DNA of 64,000 nt from Irpex lacteus. Its lineage: Eukaryota; Basidiomycota; Agaricomycetes; Polyporales; Irpicaceae. Below, piece by piece: positions 54,773 through 64,000 of this stretch. Position numbers and translations under genes: made by a program. How positions within the stretch are numbered: position 1 is the first letter of the stretch; every line of letters begins with the position of its first letter. The notes below the pieces were generated by a model that was given only the letters and a program-made list of their open reading frames with translations, made no database searches and was not told the origin of the DNA. The stretch spans positions 248,001 through 312,000 of the forward strand of contig MQVO02000025.1 in the NCBI GenBank assembly GCA_001986395.2, read 5' to 3'.

Positions 54773-57700
54773 ATGAACGACCAAATTACACGAATAAACG
54801 ATGCCGAAGAGGACGAATCTCACGTATCTACCCCTATTGCGTCGCAGCAGCGTACCAGCACCAGCGACGCTATAGACAGGCTCGATAATGACACGGAAAC
54901 ACTGCACTCGTACTCTACAACAACAGCCCCGGTTTCCGAAGGCGATATACCATATTCTGAAGAGGATAGGGGTGATGAAGTGCCAGATGAAGAGCCACGA
55001 ACCGTCGTGCTTCCGGTTCCTACGTCCTCAGCGGGCAATCAGCCCACCGACGCGTTAGCCGAAGGCTACCCGCCTACCATGACTGTCTCGTTGGACAGTC
55101 TACCTCTGGAGGCTGCCACGGCACCAATCACTGTAGGAGGTACGTTTTGTCAATAATCCTTGGTACAATTGCTGATTGCTCGATACAGCGGAGTCCCGTT
55201 TCGTGGAGACATCTTCCGCAACGACTGCGCGAGAGCTGAAGCGACTGTACGATCAGCACATAGGTGCCGGGAAAGATGCGTCCATACGCTCGCCCTTTGT
55301 GATCACTGCGTTCACAAGCCAACATGGAAAGCAGATGTATCGAGTGGGGTGAGTGTAATTTAGTGCATTCTTGCCGCACGAAATTGACAATAGCAGTCGC
55401 CGAGATATGGACAAGGCTCCTCACGGCAACGCTGACGATCTCGACATTGGCGTTCCTCGGGTCCAATCGACAAGCGTAGAGAATTCAAGACCATCACGTG
55501 CGCACAGTTCCGCTACCAACGGGACCAATGCCAGGCGCCGCTCTCGCGTGAGCGTAGCCTCGTTCTTCAAGAATGGACATGCACATCATGGGCCCAAACC
55601 GGTGCCTCCCCAGGACGGAACCCGATCTCCACCTACTCGCAAGCTACGGAGGACACGCTCAATACCGAACATGGTCACCGCGCCAGCTGTGGACGCGACT
55701 GCGTCCCCTGCTACACCTACTCATACAACTGGACGTCCTCATGCACACAGTGTATCTAGTGTTGATGCATTCCGCCCCACATCTCTTCCTCCCCCTCCCG
55801 TAGAGCCTATCGTCAAATCCCCGCGTCCAGACTACCTCGCCTCTGTTTTGTCCTGGAATACAGTGCCCTCCTCTCCTCTTAGCTCAGGATCAGGACTGCG
55901 TTCTGTTCAAAGCCTTCATTCTGGATCTGACGTGAACGGTGATGATCATCTTGCGGACACGATACGATATCCTTTCGGTCGTGGAATTGCATTTGACTCT
56001 CCAGTGCGGCCTTCCCCCTCACATCTGAACTCCCCTCCGGTCCTCCGTGAAATGCAGTCCTTTGAGTCTGGTCTCACCGCCCGTGCCGATCCGTCTTCAC
56101 GGACAATTCGCTTAAGCAGTCTACGAACACGTCCCTCGAACGAGAGCGTGAACCTCTCTGACAACGGATCGAATCGAGGAGAAGAACCTCCGCGCGAAGA
56201 ATCGACTATTCATCTCATACCCTCCGCGGAACACTTACAGAACACGGCGATGTACACACGCTACTCTACGGAGCTGTTTGAAGTCATTCAGAACTACAAG
56301 GGTATTCCCATCTTCGATAAAGTCGCGGATATCCCCGACCCGCCCACGATCAAGCTCTCGCTGAAAGCTGACGGAGACCCCGCTGTCCCCAGAGACGACC
56401 CTCGTTTTGTCATATGGGGTGAAGTCGAAGGAGATGAACTTGATGATAACTCTGCCTCACGGAGCAACACGGATATCGCATCAGTACATTCGTCCCTCTC
56501 GCGACAGAGAAGTACACGGGATCGTGCTAGTTCCGCCATGGCCGAAAGACCCTCTATACGAACACCTAGCACGGAACGTCCGAAGCGCGTGCTCGTGGCA
56601 GCGACAATCGAACGATGGATAGCTCAACTCACCAGCGAGCTGAATTACGACGAGCTTCTCATATTCTTCTTGACGTACCGCAGCTATATCAGTGCTTTGG
56701 ATCTCGGGCATCTTCTCATCTGTCGATTCCACTGGGCCTTGGCGGAGCCGCGATCTCCGCAAGACGACCACGTACGCCGTATTGTACGAGCAAGGACGTT
56801 CATCGCCATTCGCTATTGGCTGTTGACGTTCTTCAGCTGCGACTTCGTGCCTAACCGTGATCTCCGACTTCTTTTCGGAAACTGGCTCAACAACCTTCAC
56901 AAGGACCCGATTCTACAACGGCATAAGGACGCTCCCGTAAGTGCTTCAAAACTAACACTCTGCGACAATTTACTTAAGCGTCCATTACTACACTTAGGGT
57001 ATCGTACGGAAGTTGCGGAAGGTGGCTAAGGACTGTAAGGATGGCTATACGCGGGGACAACACAAGAAAAGTACGACGGAGAAGAGCGATATCCTTCCAT
57101 CGACTTCCATCGACTTTTCTCAAGGTGACTTTGCCAAGAATTTGAGGAAGGCAGTCGGGAAAGGAGACGAGGACGACGATATCGACCTTGATTTCATCGG
57201 TGTCCCAGCGACTGGCGTACAGTTTGGACCGAACCTTAACGCATCCTCAAGTGGCAACGCAGCGATCGATCTTGCTATGATGGCACAACCGTTGCATCTT
57301 ACTTATTTGCAGATGGGAAAGCAAACTGCTATTGCGACGACCGCGGACGTTCTCCCGGCCCAACTCCCACTTCCAGTCCCTCACAACGCTATCTCTCGTG
57401 TTGTCGTGAACGCGATCGGTCGTTTGGGTAGATGGAAGCGTGTTCTGAACTATAGGGCGCTGAACACTCGCGGAGCACCTGTTCGACCTTCCTTGGGCGG
57501 CACATGTCTGGACACTTCGAACTTTGATCTTGAGGCTAGTGAGACGGGAGATCTCTTGCTTGAGGCAGGCGGCGTGGAGAAGTATCTGAAGATGCTCGAG
57601 AATCAGCGAAAGCCGGGTTCAGGTACTGCTTTGATACCTTCACTGCCCGCTCCTTCCCCGCTTGGACAGGGACTCACCAACGTACCTGGATCGTCGATAT

Positions 57701-59837
57701 CAACCGCAACTTCAACTACTGCGCACACGTCTCTGGAGCCATTGACCGAAACCTCGGACGAAGGAGGTAGCACTGATGAAGGCCATCGGCAGAGCTTAGA
57801 TCCACCATCTTCTCGTACCTCAGTAGCCTCAGAGTCCGTCCGGTTCCGCCACTCGATTTCCGGATCAGAGTCAACGGCTATTGCTCCGATGGACGTTGTC
57901 TCTATCGACGATCTGGATCTCTCCGACCTCTCCTCCGAGGATCTACATGCTCCACCTCCACAGTCTGGACTGAGGAAGATGGGCCGTCGATTGCCCAATC
58001 GTCGAGACTTTGAATTCGTTCGTCGTTCTGTTGACAGTGTGTCGTCGATGGGCATTCACTCTGCTCATGCCCGCGATTCGGTCCTGTCTACCGGTTCCTC
58101 TGCTGCTTCATCGGGCCCTGACATGCCTGGACCGATTCAAGACTGGCAGATGAATGCGCTCGTCGACTCACTTAGTGATGACGACGAGCCGGGAGATGTG
58201 GAAGCTGCTCTTAAGCGACTGGAAGGTCAGATCAACCGCGATAAACAGAAGCATAAGCAAACAAAGGTCGATGAATGGGTAAAGTCGATTAATAGGACAC
58301 GCCACGTGCGCGGAGGGTTGAACGCGGGGTTGCGCCGATATTATTCTTCGGATGAGGAGGATTATGGTGAAGTCCAGAATAGTCTCCGCGATAATGGGGC
58401 TGGCCAACCATCAGACTCGTATGCAAGTTCTCGAAGCTCCGTCAGCTCTGTAGTATCTCCAACATCTGCCGCCACCCACGAGGAGGTCTCGACGCCCGCT
58501 TCGCCTCCTGGTTTGAACCATACGCCGAACGGTTCCAACGACGTGACTGCAGCTCAGGATCAAGATACTGAAACACTGTCTCCACGTCCATCCCGTCCCA
58601 CATCCAGCTTCGTTACTTCCGACCGCCCCGTTTCCTTGGTCATGCCGTCTTTGGCTCCAAGCATGGGTTCTGGCGCATTCGTGAGACCTGAGAAGAGTCT
58701 CAAGAAGCATCGCTCATTCGTTCTTGCATACAAGTCTGAGGCTATAGTCCAGCATTTCTCAGTCATCGATCGTGATCTATTCGTCCACTTAAAGTTCGAA
58801 GAACTCGTATCGCCAGAATGGATGGCTTCCACAGAAGAGTACAACGTTCTGGACTGGTCTGCGTATGTGAAGGAACGTCATATCATGAAAACTGAACAAC
58901 AAATCGTGGTCCCTCCTCTCACGGTTATTCGAAATCGCTTCAACATCACTGTCAACTTTGTTATATCTGAGATTATACTCACTCACCCGTCGGAACGTGT
59001 CATGGTATACAGTAAATTTGTTCGAATCGCTTGGGTAAGCCATCCCCTTCTGCTCATCGATTTCAAGTTGCTGATGATTCCCTACAGAAAGCTTATACCC
59101 TGAAGAACTATCATCTATTAGTTGCCACTATTGCGGGCCTAGACAGCTCATGGGTACAGAGAGCGTTGAAGCAGACACGGGCGAAGAAGCGTCCAATATG
59201 GGAGAGCCGTGTGCATCATGATTTACGGCAGTGGTGCACCAGCCAAGATGACTTCAAGCATATCAGGGCCGCCGTCGAAGCTCTGGTGGAAGCCAAGTCA
59301 CGAGCTGTTGGCTCGCCAGAACCTTCCCAGCAGGACACCTCAGAACCCCAGTCTGCGACTTCTCGTGCACGTGCCGCATCTGAAGGGAAGCCGCCGGCAC
59401 CTCCCTCCTGTGTACCTTTCTTTGGTACGTATCTGCTCTCCTTGGGACTCTCCACTGTACTGATCAGGTTCTTGGTAGGGATCTACTTATCTGAACTCCA
59501 TCGATTTAATTCTCTTCCCGATCTGATTGATCCTACGGCACCGCAAGAGCCAGTGGACATGGACCCAGGCACGGGCGCCTTCGAACTTGCTCATCCTGAA
59601 GTATTCTCGTACCTGGCCCCGCTTCCATCGACTATGCAGCTCGAGCCACTCATCAACGTACACAAGCAGCGTCTCGTTGCTGGTGTCGTTAAATCGTTCG
59701 TCAATGGCCAGCATCTAGCTATCAAAGTCGATCACATGGTCGAGAAGAAACTATACCAGAAGTGTATGCACTTACGCGGTCTCGAGCCGGAGACCCTTCA
59801 ACGGGTCCTTGCGCTATATTCTAAGTGGGAATCATAA
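54773..59837 (+). CDS. Ras-type guanine nucleotide exchange factor (REM and CDC25 domains)
   Basis: Six exons (54773-55139, 55189-55348, 55394-56936, 56998-59034, 59088-59424, 59479-59837) join in frame to 1600 aa. The first 600 residues are mostly disordered and Ser/Pro-rich. The RasGEF N-terminal (REM) domain follows: KRVLVAATIERWIAQLTSEL, IFFLTYRSYISALDLGHLLI and WLLTFFSCDFVPNRDLRLLF. A long, mostly disordered linker separates it from the catalytic CDC25 domain: SEAIVQHFSVIDRDLFVHLK, FNITVNFVISEIILTHPSER, KAYTLKNYHLLVATIAGLDS and GIYLSELHRFNSLPDL. It activates a small Ras-family GTPase by GDP release at a membrane. The layout resembles Lte1/Bud5-like fungal GEFs, but which GTPase it serves cannot be told from sequence alone. 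Confidence 0.88.
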
Positions 59838-62147
59838 TCTGTTTTCTTTTGTTCTTGTTGGGTCGCACTTTCTTGCCATACCTAATCATGAAGTTTCTTC
59901 CATATCTTGGGGTCTTGTAGTATTACGGGTTGTTGTCATTTACTTCTATTATCTTTGGTTAGTGATCAGTTTGACGTATAGATTGTACACGGAAGGGATA
60001 TTGACTACTTCTGATGAATGAATTAATGTGTCTCTTTTGCTTGTTCGCTGACCTGTGATGTCGCCGCATTTACTCATATGTGATTGTGGACAGCAACGAA
60101 CTCTTCGAACTCACTGCTGTCGCCGCATAATCAGGCTATACCCTGAGTTCGAAGTTTCTCAGCTATCGAACTATGTTACTTGCGCCACGATTTCAGTTAC
60201 GCTACTCCACAGTTAATTGATAGCCGCAGCCATCGGCAGCGGCTTGGGCTACAACTTTGTTTGACATAGTAAATGAACTCATTGCCTAACTGTGAGGATG
60301 TCTATATACTCGATAGCATTCCATTAAATCGAGGACGTTCGTGTTTGCTAATGATAAATGGTATCTCAAGTACTGTATCAGGTGTGATGTCTTGACCGAC
60401 ATCGGTTCAGAGCTACTTCTACTACCCAGGTCGTCAATTCACGGCATACCATCCATAAAATGTATAAGATCATGGCGGTGGTGTATACTTATTAGATGAA
60501 TCCTTGAGCTGCTTTTCGATGTAGACCCATAGGCTGTCTCGTCTCGTTGAACTTGAGCTTCGTGGGATAATGCACTCAGCATTACGACTCTCCCTCGCAC
60601 AGGCAAATACGAGCGCAAATCAGGCCGCGGAGATCCCAAGTTTGCACGCCAGACTTGGACTGAGGTGTTTGTATTGCAGTGCCAGAGAAGCCTAATACAA
60701 GCTGATACAGTGTGCAAGAAATACAAAAGGGTGTATTATCTGATGCTACCCCTTGGCAACTCTTCCTGCTACGAAAAGAGGCTGATCCGGATGGTACGCG
60801 AGGAGAACACGTAACCACACGAAGCGAAAGAGCTAATAACAACGCCGGAACGTCGTGGCATACCACTGACTTCTCAATAAGAATGTACAACATGCCGCGA
60901 GGTTCCGGTCATTCATAATACGCGATTAGATGACTACGATGTGTCTGTCCTAACTTCTGCGGCGTATACGTGACCCGAAGCCCTGCAGAATTTACTAAAG
61001 CATTATTGGATGTCAAAGACCCGGTGCAAAGTAATTGACCAGAAGTTTCAAAGTACGTTACTCACCTACACACATCAGGTGAAGCATGGAGGGGGACCAT
61101 CCTTCTGTCAGCGTGACTTGACATCGAGACGATCGATCTACGGCATTTGAGTCGCATAGTTGCTTTCTGCCCATATAAAGCAGTCTGGTTGCCGAACAGT
61201 CTGCGCAGAGGCTGTGTAGACTAGGCTATCCTATCCAAACGCCCCGCCATGTTATAGTACTCTTCATGTGATGGGAACCGCATTGTTTCCATATACGCAG
61301 ATGCAAGAAGTGCCAATGGCTATTGCTCCCGGTGAGATACTTAGGGGCGTTATATTCCCTTTGCCTGATATAACAGGCTGAACAAATTTCACGGATATGG
61401 TTTATCTTCTCCTGGGAAGTTGGGGAGGTGAGATGCGATCTTGCCATGACACAGCTTCTGAGTCCTGACTCACCGCAAAGAGCGTTGTGAATGTCGAAGA
61501 CAAGACAATGTCGCGATGTATACATGGAAACTGACTTGGGCTGGCTTTTCGGGCACCTCAGCGATGTTTCCTGACCGACAGACGGAGGCGACCTGTGGCA
61601 GTCACCATGTGCGTCGACCACGCGGAGAACGTTACGTTCGTTTCCGGGACGACGGGCGGCTAGAATCAAACCAGCATTGCCTTTCCGGGCTGTACGTTTT
61701 AGGGCCCGCCCAGCTCCGACACACCCCCATCAGAGATCAAAGATGAAATCGGGTGACACTGCGTTAGGAACAACGAGGCCAACCGAGGGCAATTTCCAGG
61801 CACTCTGCCCTCACGCGACGGATACGGTTTCTTCCCCCCTCGAATGCCTTGCCCTCGTGCTGGTCTCGAGCCAACGACAATTAATATTGCGAATGAAGGC
61901 GGAGAAAAATCTCATTCGCTGAGTGTTTTCCTGATGGGGCATGCACTGGCAGGGTCCCCGATTATATATGTTCCGTAACCCCGGAAGAGTGGCTGCATCT
62001 GTGGCCTTCGGGACCTGCCGCACCATTTAAGTTCCCGCCGCCTATTTAGATACGTTCGCCTCAATGAAGTAACATTCTCCATCTCTTCCCTTTGCCCCCC
62101 TCCCCTCGTTCTCCTTCTCGATAATCTCTCTCCCTCTTCCCCAAGCC
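59838..62147. other. 2.3 kb without a recognisable gene
   Basis: Only short frames on both strands, including a 147-codon minus-strand frame (61226-61669) with no family resemblance. The last 100 bp are CT-rich, as in basidiomycete leaders, and lead to a start codon at 62148. Confidence 0.45.
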
Positions 62148-63981
62148 ATGGCAGATGCAATGCATGCTTCGGCAAATTTCAGACTGGCCGCGATGGACCT
62201 TGCCCGTCGGCTATCCTCACTCCAGCATTATGTGTCCGCAGCAAATGAGCTTATTTCTCGTTCCGAACAACTTCAACATAGAGACGTCGCTCGTCACTCA
62301 CGAAAAGTTGGTTACTTTCTCAACCGATAGCATTTCTATTTGAATATTGACCGTCTGTGCTTCAAAAGATAGTGGCTTTGATCGAGGTACAGCTGCCGGA
62401 TAATCTAGCGTCTCTTCGTTCCATCTCACTGACAGCTTAACCAGATATCACGACAAACGCTGCTCCGTGTTGGAGTACGACTCTATCATTTTGCAGCCTG
62501 TCCCTCTTCATTGGCGCAGCATAAATCATGTTTCTTCGATATGCTCCGCATGTTGAAAAAACAACGATGCTTCATGGATTTGTCTGATCACGAATTACGG
62601 GGTGAGGAAAAATTCTTTCGCGGTCTCTTCGTCATACTCATGCCAGTACCTGCTATGACTCCATCATTGTATGTATTCTGTCAATGCGTGCAGACCGCAT
62701 TGATCGCCTTCTCCTCCCACTGTCATCCAATCTTCGGATAGCGTCCGCCGAAGATACAGCGGCGCCTTCTTCTGGCCGTTCGCACAGCATACCACTGGTG
62801 TCTCCGCCGCACTCCCCCGTCTGTTTCCCTTCGACGGTGACGCGCGGTCCCTCTACGGCGCCTCGTGGCCACAATGGATCCGACACACATGGGAAAATGC
62901 TGCGTGCGTATTTCATACTATTGAGTTTACATATCCCTGAAATTAATATCGCATGTTATGCATCTCCAGCCCCAGACGTGCTCATGTCGAGATCGCGCAA
63001 ACAGCGCGTATATCGAATATTGCCTGTTAGTCACATGGCATGAGTGCTATGCAGGCGGTAACGCAAGCGAATCAGGACACTGCCTCTGGTGGCTTCTCAA
63101 ATGGCTCTGCTCCTGAAGAGGTGGACGATAGACCCGTGCCAGTTGCACTGCCCCAGCCTCGTCGCCGTTTTGGTATCTTTTGTACGCCAGGCTCAAGGCC
63201 AGGATATAAACGCTCCGGGAGCATGCGGTGAGCGATTAGCAATGGCCGATCGGTGATAGTAGGTGGTGTTGTCGGACTGCCCGCCACTATTTGTATACAA
63301 CGAACCATCGTACGTTTCTGCTCTCCCATTTGAGCGTTATGAATACTCAATACCACCTTCTTTCCATAGGCTGAGAACAGAGTGTTCACATCAAATTCAG
63401 GTTTCTCAGACAACTGCCGCAACAACGAGGATCCTCCAAAGAACAGCTGCCGTGTGCCAGACAATGAGTGTTTTGGGTACCAAATGGGATAACGAAACCC
63501 GTCGTTCTGATGTGTCTCGATTGAGAATGATCTCCAACATTAAGTTGGAAGATTGCCGTGTACAATATACATTTGAAGTTGATAAAATTCATTCATTGAG
63601 ACCTGCGAGTATCCTACAACGCGCAAACCGGTTCATATGTAATTCCTTTGAGTCTTTACTTTCTCAATCCGTGAACATTCCACCTTCCTGAGGAGTCCTG
63701 CATCCGCACGAGTAGTGCCAGTAAAGCCTGCGGCGCCACCGCGCAGAGCACTTAGCTCAGTCCTCCAGGACTTGAATCTGGATACGAGTTTTTCTTCGGT
63801 CGCTGAAGACCCAACTCGAGATTCTTCACCCTCGAGGGCAGATATGAGCTCGTTCAAGGCGATGTCGAGCTTGCTGTACGCGCTCTCGAGCGCAAATGGA
63901 TTCCCAATAAGAGATGCGGGCTTGTTTTCTCCACCAGTGCCTGGAAATGACTCCACCGGTGCGGCTTTAGAAGTATATTAA
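62148..63981. other. Unresolved multi-exon locus, probably a plus-strand hypothetical gene
   Basis: A CT-rich leader precedes ATGGCAG at 62148, which opens MADAMHASANFRLAAMDLAR then a helical stretch to about 62290. Further plus-strand pieces are plausible exons, for example PQPRRRFGIFCTPGSRPGYK near 63150 and SSVLQDLNLDTSFSSVAEDP near 63760-63981, but several splice choices are equally good. On the minus strand 63633-63956 is also open (SKLDIALNELISALEGEES), so a second gene entering from the right edge is possible. No family recognised. Confidence 0.3.
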
Positions 63982-64000
63982 CATTATATGAATTATTTTT

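Noticed and set aside
61226..61669. 147-codon minus-strand frame
   Set aside because: No family resemblance, no splice-supported extension and no promoter-like upstream sequence; insufficient support.
63633..63956. 107-codon minus-strand frame at the right edge
   Set aside because: It could be a real exon, but the plus strand is equally open and the window ends before it can be decided; kept only as part of the unresolved locus.
1..64000. tRNA, rRNA and CRISPR arrays
   Set aside because: No cloverleaf-like A/B-box pairs, rRNA core sequences or regularly spaced repeats were noticed by eye; a dedicated scan would be needed for small RNA genes.

Overview
The window looks like nuclear DNA of a mushroom-forming basidiomycete (Agaricomycetes). 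Genes are dense and on both strands. Most are split by 45-65 nt GT-AG introns with CTRAY-like branch sites. The window also carries a Plavaka-type (CACTA superfamily) transposase, a DUF6532 gene and a Zn2Cys6 regulator, all typical of this group. Exon joins were worked out by eye from splice sites, phase and homology, so terminal exons are less certain than cores. No bacterial features, rRNA, tRNA or CRISPR were seen.

Left third (about 2.9-17.8 kb): a defence or stress-flavoured accessory region. It starts with a glutathione S-transferase carrying a one-base frame break. Four same-strand tandem paralogues (A-D) follow. Each has a HeLo-like/'Fungal_N' STAND-type N-terminal domain beginning MDPAS, a cysteine module (C-x-C-x-C-H ... 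C-N-[VI]-x2-C) and degenerate C-terminal ankyrin repeats, with no nucleotide-binding domain between them. The two inner copies (B and C) are intact and both 600 aa. The two outer copies are broken: A by one frame slip, D by loss of the ATG, two slips and a stop. A secreted SMP-30/lactonohydrolase gene sits between A and B. This array is the most unusual system in the window.

Middle (about 17.8-33.4 kb): a hypothetical gene, an Hsp20 gene with a step-type heat-shock element, a Plavaka element with divergent DUF6532 and transposase genes, and a tandem pair of aldo-keto reductases duplicated together with their promoters. The first of two members of a small four-exon 'WPGY' protein family follows; the second lies at 46.4-47.1 kb.

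Right half (about 34.6-64 kb): mostly housekeeping genes. These are a basic disordered nuclear protein, a retinol-dehydrogenase-like SDR, divergent complex I NDUFA6 and mitochondrial PPR genes, a 923-aa Zn2Cys6 transcription factor, a PP28/PDAP1 phosphoprotein, an SR splicing factor with an unusual long intron, a RING-CH membrane E3 ligase, a hypothetical protein, and a 1600-aa RasGEF. The last 4 kb contains a 2.3 kb stretch without recognisable genes and then an unresolved multi-exon locus.
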